A stretch of 7,314 nucleotides of DNA from Chloroflexota bacterium (GCA_003520455.1 DOUV01000654.1:1-7314); one strand, 5' to 3'; shown: positions 1 through 6,125, counted from the stretch's first letter. Program-made: numbers and translations. The notes: a model not told the origin generated them from the sequence alone.

Positions 1-546
1 GGCGGCGCGCGCGAAGGCGCGCGGTGGGCCACCTCCGTGGACGTAGCCGTCGCTGTAGCGAGCCACCCGAGCGAACGCCTGATCGCTGCTGCCGCCCACC
101 AATAGTTCCGGACCCCGCGGCCGGACCGGTGTGGGTCCGAAGGCATCGTCCTCCCAGTACGAACGCAAATCGGCGAGCTGCTCGGCCAGGCGTTTGCCCC
201 GCGAACGGTAGTCAACCCCAGCGACTTCGTAGTCTTCCTTGCGGGCACCCAGGGCCAGGCCCAGAACCAGGCGACCGCCCGACAGCGCGTCGACGCTAGC
301 CGCTTGTTTGGCCAGCAAGGCCGTGTTGCGAAGCGGGCCGACGATAATGTTGGTCGCCAGCCGCACGCGCCGCGTCACGGCTGCGGCTGCCGCCAGCGAA
401 GTCATCGGCTCGTAGCTATCATAGAGGAGCCGGTCGAGCACCGCCAGACTCGAGAACGTTCCCTCGTCGGCCCGGCGGCCCCACTCGACAATCAGCCGCC
501 CCTCCGCACCAGGCACGGTGCTCGGCAACCCCACTCCTACCCTCAT
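1..546 (-). CDS. Luciferase-like (LLM class) flavin-dependent oxidoreductase, C-terminus cut by window edge
   Basis: The reading frame is open from an ATG at 546 down to base 1 and gives 182 residues without a stop. The family is the TIM-barrel of bacterial luciferase-like monooxygenases, which use reduced FMN or coenzyme F420. Visible support: an N-terminal first strand MRVGVGLPS, the segment VTRRVRLATNIIVGPLRN (about 58-74), and the family hallmark DALSGGRLVLGLALGARKEDY at about 87-106, followed by RGKRLAEQLADLRSYW and a GGSSDQAFARVARYSDGY segment (151-168). Family members usually run about 280-340 residues, so the C-terminal third or more lies outside the window. The start is set by a strong Shine-Dalgarno, AAGGGAGGT (552-560), about six bases before the ATG. 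It follows the beta-helix gene in the same direction after 155 bases. Cofactor (FMN or F420) and substrate cannot be told from this part. Confidence 0.87.
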   Translation of the reverse strand, partial: MRVGVGLPSTVPGAEGRLIVEWGRRADEGTFSSLAVLDRLLYDSYEPMTSLAAAAAVTRRVRLATNIIVGPLRNTALLAKQAASVDALSGGRLVLGLALGARKEDYEVAGVDYRSRGKRLAEQLADLRSYWEDDAFGPTPVRPRGPELLVGGSSDQAFARVARYSDGYVHGGGPPRAFARAA

Positions 547-601
547 GTGGCACCTCCCTTCCGATGGTTGTCTCGTTCCAATCAACCGTGTATGGAAGAG
601 A

Positions 602-618
602 CGAGGGCAGTGCCCTCG
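602..618. repeat. 17-base near-perfect palindrome between the beta-helix and LLM genes
   Basis: The sequence CGAGGGCAGTGCCCTCG has 8-base arms that are exact reverse complements around a single central base. As RNA it could fold as a 6-bp stem with a 5-base loop. On the minus strand it lies 84 bases past the stop of the beta-helix gene and 56 bases before the LLM start, and is followed by TCTCTTCC, a weak pyrimidine tract. It could be a weak terminator for the upstream gene or an operator for the LLM gene. I see no decisive evidence for either. The rest of the 547-701 gap holds only the LLM ribosome-binding site and no convincing promoter. Confidence 0.45.
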
Positions 619-701
619 CCTCCCTCGCCCATCACGTGCCAATCTGAGCGAATCGAAAACAAAGGCTCGCTGCATACCACGGTCAAACAGCGGTGCATGG
701 C

Positions 702-1259
702 TCAGCCGTCTGCCGCTCCCACGCCCTGTTCTGAAGAATAGGCGACGAGGCGGCGATCGTTCAGAAACATGAACGTTTGGGCCAGGTGCCGGTAGGTCGG
801 CGCGGAGACGGTGGCCCACTTCAACGCGTCGCCGTCCAGGGTCTTCTTGACCTGGGCGGGGACGCCCGCCGCCATCGTGCGCGGCGGAATCACACCGGTG
901 ACCACGCTGCCGGCGGCGACGACGGCTTCCTCGCCGATAGCAGCACCGTGCACCAGGGTCGCATTCATGCCGATGACCGCGCCCCGGCCGATAGTCACAG
1001 CCTCCAGCACCGCACAGTGGCCAATGGTCACCTCCGGCCCGATGATGGTCTGGCCGTCCTCCTCCACGTGAATGACGGCGTTCTCCTGGATGCTGGTGCC
1101 CGGACCAACGACGATCTTTCCGTGGTCGCCCCGCAGGACAGCACCAAACCAGACGCTGGCGCCCTCACCGATCTCGACGTCGCCGATGACGACAGCCGTC
1201 GGGGCGATAAAGACGCTCTCGGCAATCAGCGGACGTTTTCCACGATACTCGATGATCAT
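702..1259 (-). CDS. Gamma-carbonic-anhydrase-like left-handed beta-helix protein (third zinc ligand changed)
   Basis: This 185-residue protein is built of hexapeptide repeats ([LIV]-G-x-x-x-x type) from about residue 12 to 135, the left-handed beta-helix of the gamma-CA/YrdA/PaaY/CaiE group. Family landmarks are VWFGAVLRGD (36-45, with the conserved Arg43 and Asp45), SIQENAVIH (56-64, with Gln58 and the first zinc His64) and TIGHCAVLEAVTIG (78-91, with the second zinc His81). The position that carries the third zinc His in Cam and YrdA (five residues after His81) is Glu86. Carbonic anhydrase activity is therefore doubtful; an acyl-/CoA-linked or structural role is possible but not shown. An alpha-helical tail (about 145-170) is typical of the trimeric family. 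The ATG has only a weak Shine-Dalgarno, and a TGA three codons upstream limits the frame. Length is normal. No metabolic partner is evident from the neighbours. Confidence 0.9.
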   Translation of the reverse strand: MIIEYRGKRPLIAESVFIAPTAVVIGDVEIGEGASVWFGAVLRGDHGKIVVGPGTSIQENAVIHVEEDGQTIIGPEVTIGHCAVLEAVTIGRGAVIGMNATLVHGAAIGEEAVVAAGSVVTGVIPPRTMAAGVPAQVKKTLDGDALKWATVSAPTYRHLAQTFMFLNDRRLVAYSSEQGVGAADG

Positions 1260-1441
1260 GAGGATTCATTCCGACCCAAGATGAGGAGGCCCGTACGGTA
1301 AATCGCATGTCGAGATTGATCCTCTCGGTCGGGGAGAGGGAAAAGCGGTGCGGGGCTGGGGCAAGTGCGGGGCCGGGAAACCCCAGACGTGATCGTCACG
1401 ACCCGGCGAATCTGTTTCAGACGGAGCGATGAGCCGCGACC
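1260..1441. other. Intergenic gap between the tetR-like gene and the beta-helix gene: small inverted repeats only
   Basis: This 182-base gap has no credible gene. It holds three small symmetric elements: CCTCTC-7-GAGAGG at 1321-1339, CGTGA-TCG-TCACG at 1388-1400 (lying 42 bases past the TetR stop), and an 8-base palindrome CCGTACGG at 1291-1298. None is followed by a clear T-run on the minus strand, so I do not call a terminator. I find no confident sigma70 promoter for the beta-helix gene. It may be read through from the TetR promoter or from an atypical promoter. Confidence 0.4.
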
Positions 1442-2092
1442 TCACGCCACTGGCGACTCCGTGATCACCGTCGCAGGCTCGGTTTCGACCAGTTCACGGC
1501 CGGCGCCTGTACCGGCACCCTTGAAAAAGAAGTGCAGCGCATAGTCGAGTCCGCCTTCGTTCCCGCCAAGTTTCTCCTGAGCATAGGGCGCCAGCAGCAT
1601 CTCGATCAGTGCAACGTAACTCCAACTCAGGATACGGGGATCGTGGGGCTCGATCTCGCCTCGGGCGACGCCCTCGCGCATGATCGCCTCGACCATGATG
1701 GGCACCGCTTCCTGGTAGGCGCGGACGATCGTGGTCCGAAGCGGTTCCCGAAAGACGTTGACGTCGCGGCGCACCAGGTGGATCACATCGCGCTTCGGAC
1801 CCGGGCGCTGGAGATAGGCGCACGTCAGAGCCCGAAGCTTCTCGTAGCTGCTGCCTTCGGCGGGCACCGCGGCCAGCATCGCGTCGCGAATCCCCGTAAG
1901 ATTGGCGCGCAACATCGCGAGGTAGAGCGCCTCTTTGCTCGCGAAGTGGTGATAGAGAGCGCCCTTGGTCACCTTTGCAGCTTCGGCGATATCCTGCATG
2001 GTGACATCGGCGTAGGCCCGCCGCACGAACTGGCGTTCGGCAGCCTCCAAGATGTTGTTGATGGTTTCTTCTGAGCGGGCGTACGTCGTCAC
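1442..2092 (-). CDS. TetR/AcrR-family transcriptional repressor
   Basis: A 216-residue protein starting at GTG 2092. The N-terminal three-helix DNA-binding domain is clear: EETINNILEAAERQF (8-22), then the helix-turn-helix TMQDIAEAAKVTKGALYHHF (31-50) and SKEALYLAML (52-61), the classic TetR signature. Residues from about 65 to 190 are the variable ligand-binding and dimerisation domain, and the last 25 residues are a polar, probably disordered tail. The frame stays open up to 2269, but that extension would run through a terminator, a promoter and an operator-like palindrome. A GGAGA Shine-Dalgarno (2099-2103) seven bases before GTG and the usual TetR length of about 200 residues fix the start here. 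It sits directly downstream of the liv operon with its own promoter and probably represses itself. The ligand is unknown; control of the adjacent transporter is a reasonable inference only. Confidence 0.94.
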   Translation of the reverse strand: MTTYARSEETINNILEAAERQFVRRAYADVTMQDIAEAAKVTKGALYHHFASKEALYLAMLRANLTGIRDAMLAAVPAEGSSYEKLRALTCAYLQRPGPKRDVIHLVRRDVNVFREPLRTTIVRAYQEAVPIMVEAIMREGVARGEIEPHDPRILSWSYVALIEMLLAPYAQEKLGGNEGGLDYALHFFFKGAGTGAGRELVETEPATVITESPVA

Positions 2093-2098
2093 GCGCCG

Positions 2099-2103
2099 TC
2101 TCC
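2099..2103 (-). promoter_or_regulatory. Ribosome-binding site deciding the TetR GTG start
   Basis: The minus strand reads GGAGA, then seven bases, then GTG (2092-2090). This fits a bacterial Shine-Dalgarno and supports the internal GTG over the longer open frame that begins at 2269. Confidence 0.7.
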
Positions 2104-2134
2104 GCAATCTTGGTTCTATGGCCTGGGTGTTCAG

Positions 2135-2152
2135 ATACCGACTGGCCGGTAT
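2135..2152. promoter_or_regulatory. Candidate TetR operator: ATACCG-N6-CGGTAT
   Basis: An 18-base element with perfect 6-base inverted arms, ATACCG and CGGTAT, separated by six bases, one C/G pair of which is also symmetric. On the minus strand it overlaps the last two bases of the -10 hexamer and covers the predicted transcription start of the TetR gene, 43 bases before the GTG. A palindrome of this size and placement is typical of TetR-family autorepression. The protein-DNA pairing is inference. Confidence 0.68.
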
Positions 2153-2179
2153 GTTAGCAAAATCGAGAATGAGTGTCAA
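2151..2179 (-). promoter_or_regulatory. Sigma70-type promoter of the TetR gene
   Basis: Minus strand: a perfect -35 TTGACA (2179-2174), a 17-base spacer, and -10 TAACAT (2156-2151, 4 of 6 consensus matches including the first TA and the final AT). The spacing is ideal. The predicted start, about 2144, falls inside the inverted repeat at 2135-2152 and leaves a leader of about 50 bases. It lies just downstream of the liv terminator, so the regulator is an independent transcription unit. Confidence 0.75.
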
Positions 2180-2211
2180 GACGTCCCCGCTATTCCAGGA
2201 GTCATCAGCCC

Positions 2212-2246
2212 AAAAGAGGGGCGCCGGCCGCGAGCCGGCGCCCCTC
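2212..2246 (-). terminator. Intrinsic terminator of the liv operon
   Basis: A perfect 13-bp stem, GAGGGGCGCCGGC / GCCGGCGCCCCTC (2246-2234 with 2228-2216), around a 5-base loop, followed on the minus strand by TTTT (2215-2212). The stem is very GC-rich, and the T tract occurs on the minus side only. It starts 24 bases past the livF stop, so it ends the transporter transcript before the TetR promoter. The T tract is short, but the stem is strong. Confidence 0.88.
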
Positions 2247-2269
2247 ACTTTGACGTCGTGGTTCAGCAC

Positions 2270-2983
2270 TCACACCCCAAGGTACTTGTGTTGCAGCTCT
2301 TTGTTTTCCCACAGCGCCTGCGGCGTCCCTTCCCACACGAGCCGCCCCTTCGACATCACGTAGATACGGTCGGCGACAGAGAGGGCCAGCAGCAAGTTCT
2401 GCTCGACCAGGAGCATAGATTGGCCGTGCGCTTTCAACTGCGCGATGATCCGGCCGATCTCGCGCACGAGCAGCGGTGCCAGACCTTCGCTGGGCTCATC
2501 CATCAGCAGGAGGCGCGGGTTCGTCATCAGCGCCCGGCCGATGGCGAGCATCTGCTGCTCGCCACCGGAGAGTTGGTTCCCACGGTTGAACTGGCGTTCT
2601 TTGAGGCGAGGAAACCGCTCGAAAATGCGCTCGAGGGTCCAGCCATTGCCATTCGCTCGTCCGGCCCTCGCCGCCACCGTCAGGTTCTCGACGACCGCCA
2701 GGTTGGAAAAGATGCGCCGTCCCTGCGGCACCCACCCGATGCCCAGCCGAGCGATCCGATGGGAGGGCGCGCCCTGAATGGACCTCCCCTCAAAGAGAAT
2801 CCGGCCCCGGCGAGCGGGAGTTGCGCCCATGATCGAGCGGATCGTGGTCGTCTTCCCGACACCGTTCCGACCCAAGAGCGCGACGACCTCGCCCGGCATG
2901 ATCTCAAGCGAGACTCCCTGCAGAATGTAACTCTCGCCGTAGTAGGTGTGGACATCGTCCAGGTGGAGGATTGGCTCAGCCAT
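2270..2983 (-). CDS. livF: LivF-type ABC transporter ATP-binding protein
   Basis: One of two cytoplasmic ATPases driving a HAAT-family importer (branched-chain amino acids or related solutes). The 237-residue length is normal for LivF. Motifs in order: Walker A GRNGVGKT (38-45), Q-loop Gln87 in GWVPQGRRIF, ABC signature LSGGEQQ (138-144), Walker B LLLMDEP (158-164, catalytic Glu163). At the switch position LVEQN (192-196) glutamine stands where most ABC ATPases have histidine, which is normal for LivF. The protein ends in the LivF-like HKYLGV. The start is the ATG at 2983, preceded by GGGAGAGG, and overlaps the end of livG by 8 bases, so translation is probably coupled. The frame stays open upstream to 3172 but there it shadows livG. 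It is the last gene of the operon, with a strong terminator just behind it. Confidence 0.96.
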   Translation of the reverse strand: MAEPILHLDDVHTYYGESYILQGVSLEIMPGEVVALLGRNGVGKTTTIRSIMGATPARRGRILFEGRSIQGAPSHRIARLGIGWVPQGRRIFSNLAVVENLTVAARAGRANGNGWTLERIFERFPRLKERQFNRGNQLSGGEQQMLAIGRALMTNPRLLLMDEPSEGLAPLLVREIGRIIAQLKAHGQSMLLVEQNLLLALSVADRIYVMSKGRLVWEGTPQALWENKELQHKYLGV

Positions 2984-3803
2984 CGCCGACCTCTCCCTCA
3001 ACCGCGTGGTGCCACTGAACCCCAAACCCGGAGAGGCCGGCCATGACGTTGGCCCCCGCGCCCAGATAGACATCCTGCACGGCCGGGTTCTCCTTGACCT
3101 CTGCCGGCGTGCCCTCGGCCAGGATGCTGCCGTAATGCAACACCGTGATGCGGTCGGCCAGCGCGAAGACAACGTCCATATCGTGCTCGATAATCACGAT
3201 GGTGAGATCGCGCGGCAGGCAGGCGATGAGCTCTACCATCCGGTTGGTCTCGGCCTGGCTCATGCCGGCGCTGGGCTCATCGAGCAGCAACACCGAGGGC
3301 TCGCTCGCCAGCGCCACGGCAATCTCGAGCTGGCGCTGCTCCCCATATGAGAGATTTTTCGCCAATACACTGCGCTGCTCCGCCAGGCCGACTCGTTCCA
3401 GGACTCCGTCAGTCGCCACGTTGACCGCATCGAACCGGCCGACCGAGCTGAACAGATGGCGCGTGATCTGCATGCGCCGCTGCGTGGCCAGACAGACATT
3501 GTCGAAGACGCTCAGGCCCAGGAAGAGGTTGTTACGCTGGAAGGTCCGCGCCAGACCGGCGCTGGCAATGAGGTGCGGGCCGAGGCCGGTGATGTCGCGT
3601 CCGTGTAGCAGCACGTGGCCACTGGTCGGCACGATCTCGCCGCCAATACAGTTGAAGAGGGTTGTCTTGCCGGCGCCATTGGGGCCGATCATCGCATGCC
3701 GCTCACCGGGGCGGATCCTGAAGCTGACACCGTCAAGCGCGCGCAGGGCCCCAAACTGGCGCACCAGATCCTCAACCTGAAGGGCCGGTGATGGGCTACT
3801 CAC
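2976..3803 (-). CDS. livG: LivG-type ABC transporter ATP-binding protein
   Basis: Second ATPase of the HAAT importer, 275 residues from GTG 3803. Motifs: Walker A GPNGAGKT (40-47), Q-loop Gln89 in LARTFQRNNLF, signature LSYGEQRQLE (151-160), Walker B VLLLDEP (171-177, catalytic Glu176), and switch His207 in VIIEHDMDVV. The insertion between Q-loop and signature (about 105-145) is typical of LivG. About 25 residues after YLGAG (246-250) extend past the usual end of the family and look unstructured. Start choice: homology begins at PALQVEDLVRQFGAL (residues 6-20), and GGGAGGGG lies eight bases before the GTG. The frame is open to 4001, but the extra 66 codons have low-complexity Arg/Gly-rich content and no family resemblance. 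Its partners are livF (8-base overlap) and livM, which is separated by an unusual gap. Confidence 0.95.
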   Translation of the reverse strand: MSSPSPALQVEDLVRQFGALRALDGVSFRIRPGERHAMIGPNGAGKTTLFNCIGGEIVPTSGHVLLHGRDITGLGPHLIASAGLARTFQRNNLFLGLSVFDNVCLATQRRMQITRHLFSSVGRFDAVNVATDGVLERVGLAEQRSVLAKNLSYGEQRQLEIAVALASEPSVLLLDEPSAGMSQAETNRMVELIACLPRDLTIVIIEHDMDVVFALADRITVLHYGSILAEGTPAEVKENPAVQDVYLGAGANVMAGLSGFGVQWHHAVEGEVGDG

Positions 3804-4089
3804 GGCAGGAACCCCTCCCTCGGCCGCCCCCAACGCAGTTGAGAGCCGGCCAAGGGAGAACCGCTCTCGGCGCCAGGGAAGGGATGGTTTTCGATCCTGA
3901 TCGTCGCCGGCCGAATCGCCGCGACCGGTAGCCATCGGCTCGCCCAGCCACGGGTTGAGGCACGCCCCGACGAAGCCCGAACCAGAGAGTCTCCCCGCCA
4001 CCGCAGCGAAGCTGTCTGCCCTTCACGCCAACGACGCCTCCTTCCCTCGGGCAGAAGGGGAGATGGGGAGACCGGTTCACGCTGCGCGC
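3804..4089. other. 286-base non-coding gap inside the liv operon (livM-livG)
   Basis: The other permease and ATPase genes of this operon overlap, but this gap separates livM and livG. It contains no convincing gene: frames open through it give Arg/Gly/Ser-rich translations with no recognisable motif. It is rich in imperfect inverted tracts such as CCTTC-9-GAAGG (4041-4059) and GAGAG...CTCTC (3841-3868), plus purine/pyrimidine-skewed blocks like GGGGAGATGGGGAG (4057-4070). No -35/-10 pair stands out. It may hold a dispersed intergenic repeat, a processing site or the remains of a lost sequence. Confidence 0.5.
3812..3820 (-). promoter_or_regulatory. Ribosome-binding site supporting the livG GTG start
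   Basis: The minus strand reads AGGGAGGGG, then eight bases, then GTG (3803-3801). This purine-rich Shine-Dalgarno suggests that livG is initiated independently, rather than by coupling to livM, which ends 286 bases upstream. Confidence 0.62.
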
Positions 4090-5175
4090 TCACTCCCGCC
4101 CCTCCCCGATCCGCGCCGAGGGGTTGTCTTGACTGCGTGACTGCTTGAGCGGAGCACCGATCGCCTCCCACGGTCGCCAACCACCCTCGGATTTGGATCG
4201 GAAGAGGCTAATCAGTCCGCCCCGCAACGCCAACACGAAAAAAATGAAGACGGCACCCGCGATTAACTGCCAGCGCTCGGTCGCCGAGCTGACGAGATGC
4301 TGGAGGAGTAGGAAGGTCGCCGCCCCAAGCACCGGGCCGCTCAGCGTGCCCGCGCCACCCATGATGACCATGATCAGGACGTTCCCGCTCGTGCCCCAGT
4401 AGATATCGCCGGGCGCAGCAATGCCCTGATAGGCCGAGAACAGCGCTCCAGCGTACCCGGCGAAGATACCCGCAATCACGAAGGCCACGAGCTTGAGACG
4501 CTGCGTATCGTAGCCGATCGCGCGCATCCGGGCCTCATTCTCGCGGATGCCGATGAGAACACGGCCAAAGGGTGAGTGGACCAGGCGGGTGAGCAAAACG
4601 CTCACGATCACAAAGCCAGCCAGGACGTAATAGTAGAAAGGCAGCCCCTGCCAGAGCAAGCCACTGTCGAAGCCGAGCGTCGGGCGGGGGATACCCGCGA
4701 GTCCGTCCGATCCGCCCGTGATCGATTCGAGCTTGATAGCCAGAGAATAGATCATCTGCGCAAAGGCGAGCGTAATCATCAAGAAGTAGACACCGCGCGC
4801 CCGGATCGAGAGGTAGCCGATCACAAGGGCGCCGAGGCCCGCGGCAACGAGGGCAGCCAGGATCGTCGCCAGTGCGTTGGGGGTCCAGTGAACAGCGACG
4901 TAGCCCGCAGCGTACGCTCCAAGGCCAAAGAAGGCTGCGTGACCCAGACTGATCATGCCGGTGTAGCCCACGAGCAGGTCAAGACTCATAGCAAAAACAC
5001 CAAAGATCAATACCTGGGTCAGAATCGTCAGATTGTAGGTCGAGAGGAAAGGGGGAAGGAGCACACCGGCTGCGAGCAACGCCAGCGGCACCGCGAAGCG
5101 CCGCCAGCGGGCCAGCAGCGGTGTGGTTGCCGACGTGCCGGGACTCGTCGAGCGAGCCTCATCGAGCATCGTCAC
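4090..5175 (-). CDS. livM: LivM-type ABC transporter permease
   Basis: Inner-membrane permease subunit of the HAAT importer, 361 residues. The first 25 residues are polar, then hydrophobic segments follow at about 29-45, 50-70, 80-95, 100-122, 128-147, 180-197, 228-250, 265-292 and 303-320. The family motif SLDLLVGYTGMISLGHAAFFGLGAY begins near residue 64. The cytoplasmic loop that contacts the ATPases is SPFGRVLIGIRENEARMRAIGYD (201-223). A hydrophilic C-terminal tail of about 35 residues follows the last helix. The GTG at 5175 overlaps the livH stop by four bases (GTGA), typical of translational coupling. An ATG two codons inside (5169) is an equally possible start, with AGGAAG upstream serving both. 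It pairs with LivH to form the channel. After it the operon is interrupted by 286 non-coding bases before livG. Confidence 0.95.
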   Translation of the reverse strand: MTMLDEARSTSPGTSATTPLLARWRRFAVPLALLAAGVLLPPFLSTYNLTILTQVLIFGVFAMSLDLLVGYTGMISLGHAAFFGLGAYAAGYVAVHWTPNALATILAALVAAGLGALVIGYLSIRARGVYFLMITLAFAQMIYSLAIKLESITGGSDGLAGIPRPTLGFDSGLLWQGLPFYYYVLAGFVIVSVLLTRLVHSPFGRVLIGIRENEARMRAIGYDTQRLKLVAFVIAGIFAGYAGALFSAYQGIAAPGDIYWGTSGNVLIMVIMGGAGTLSGPVLGAATFLLLQHLVSSATERWQLIAGAVFIFFVLALRGGLISLFRSKSEGGWRPWEAIGAPLKQSRSQDNPSARIGEGRE

Positions 5176-6047
5176 CCCACTTCCTGCCCAAGCAGGCCGC
5201 TGGGTCGCACGAGCAGCACCAGCGCCATCAGCCCAAATAGCAGAAAGAGCGCCAGTTGGGGGGCAAAGGCAACCCCAAGCGTCTGGACCTCACCAACCAG
5301 AATGCTCCCCCAAAACGCGCCTCGAAAGGTTCCTAATCCACCGACCACCACCACGATCAGCGCGATGATCAAGATATCGAGATCTACCCCCGGAAAAACC
5401 CCCAGGATCGGTCCGCCGATGACCCCCCCGAAGCCTGCAAGCAGCGCCCCCAACGCAAAGACCAGCGTGAAGACCAGGGTGACGTTGATGCCCAGACCAT
5501 TCAGCATCTCGGCGTCCGAGACCCCGGCCCGCACGATAGCACCCAACCGCGTCCGTTCGAGGACAAGCCAGGTCACTAAAGCGAGGATCAGGCCAATCCC
5601 GATGACGAAGAGGCGGAAGAGGGGAAAAGCATTGCCCAGGATCGAGATCGAGGCCCGCAGTTGCGGCGGCGCCGGGACCAGAAAAATATCGCCTCCCCAG
5701 ATCCAACGCGAGATGTCGGCGAACACGTAGGCGAACCCGAGGGTCAGGAGAACCTGGTCGAGGTGGCCTCGATCTGAGATCAGGCGCAGGAAGCCCCCGG
5801 CGATCAACAAGCCGATGAGGCCAAGAACCAGCGGCGCAACCAGGAGGGCCAGCCAGTAGCCACCCGCACGGGCGGCAATTGAGAGCGCGATATAGGCGCC
5901 GAGCATATAAAACGAGCCGTGGGCCAGGTTCATCACATCCATCAGCCCAAAGATTAACGAGAGCCCGACGCTGAGGCTGAAGAGCAACATCCCGTAAGCC
6001 AGGCCATTGAGGACGTACACGACGTAGGGTGCCAGGGCATCGGCCAT
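5172..6047 (-). CDS. livH: LivH-type ABC transporter permease
   Basis: Inner-membrane permease subunit, 291 residues, normal for LivH. Hydrophobic segments lie at about 8-35, 46-58, 63-88, 98-112, 140-163, 190-214, 223-238 and 262-281. Family landmarks are GLSLIFGLMDVMNLAHGSFYMLGAY from residue 28, the ATPase-contact loop RTRLGAIVRAGVSDAEMLNG (165-184), VVVVGGLGTFRGAFWGSILVG (232-252), and the closing RPSGLLGQ (281-288). The ATG at 6047 begins a typical short N-terminus before the first helix. The best Shine-Dalgarno, GGAG, is about 12 bases upstream, somewhat far, so initiation may be moderate. A large hairpin sits directly upstream, between this gene and the binding-protein gene. The stop overlaps the start of livM by four bases. 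Confidence 0.95.
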   Translation of the reverse strand: MADALAPYVVYVLNGLAYGMLLFSLSVGLSLIFGLMDVMNLAHGSFYMLGAYIALSIAARAGGYWLALLVAPLVLGLIGLLIAGGFLRLISDRGHLDQVLLTLGFAYVFADISRWIWGGDIFLVPAPPQLRASISILGNAFPLFRLFVIGIGLILALVTWLVLERTRLGAIVRAGVSDAEMLNGLGINVTLVFTLVFALGALLAGFGGVIGGPILGVFPGVDLDILIIALIVVVVGGLGTFRGAFWGSILVGEVQTLGVAFAPQLALFLLFGLMALVLLVRPSGLLGQEVG

Positions 6048-6073
6048 CGAACTGTGATTCTCCGCAGAGGCAC

Positions 6074-6117
6074 GGGCAGGGGGTCGGGAGAATCCTCCCG
6101 ACCCTCGGCCCCTGCCC
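6074..6117 (-). promoter_or_regulatory. Large intercistronic nested hairpin between the binding-protein gene and livH
   Basis: The inner stem GTCGGGAG / CTCCCGAC (6083-6090 with 6095-6102) has a 4-base loop. It is flanked by an outer stem GGGCAGGGG / CCCCTGCCC (6074-6082 with 6109-6117), leaving a 6-base bulge on one side. All 17 pairs are perfect and GC-rich. No T-run follows on the minus strand, so it is not a full intrinsic terminator. In operons of this kind, a hairpin after the binding-protein gene commonly protects the upstream mRNA or partly attenuates transcription, so that more binding protein than permease is made. That role is inferred here. Confidence 0.72.
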
Positions 6118-6125
6118 CCGACCGC

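Noticed and set aside
193..198. LivF glutamine at the switch (H-loop) position as a catalytic defect
   Set aside because: VEQN in place of a histidine-containing segment is the normal state of LivF-type ATPases; LivG in this operon keeps His207. (Coordinates are residue numbers in LivF.)
681..686. TTGACC (minus strand, 686-681) as the -35 of an LLM promoter
   Set aside because: With a 17-base spacer the -10 would be TTTGTT, a poor match, and it would lie at the end of the preceding gene's 3' region about 115 bases from the start codon.
304..741. Plus-strand frames of about 85-145 codons across 24-772
   Set aside because: They are shadows of the minus-strand luciferase-like gene (1-546) and of the following gap; the translations are low-complexity and the minus-strand frame shows family motifs with a strong Shine-Dalgarno.
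1321..1339. Inverted repeat CCTCTC-7-GAGAGG as a terminator after the TetR gene
   Set aside because: The 6-bp stem has no T-run on the minus strand (it is followed by ATCAATC), so it does not meet the criteria for an intrinsic terminator.
2258..3046. 262-codon plus-strand open frame opposite livF
   Set aside because: The minus strand carries all ABC ATPase motifs here. The plus-strand product has no recognisable domain and runs through the liv terminator's flank and livF start.
3796..4180. Small minus-strand frames of 94 and 126 codons in the livM-livG gap
   Set aside because: Arg/Gly-rich translations without motifs, heavy overlap with livM or livG ends, and no clear ribosome-binding site. 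I treat the gap as non-coding.
4576..5730. 384-codon open frame on the plus strand, antisense to livM and livH
   Set aside because: Its translation is polar, Arg/Pro/Ser-rich and matches no family I recognise. It lies opposite two clearly real permease genes, and long antisense open frames are common in GC-rich DNA.
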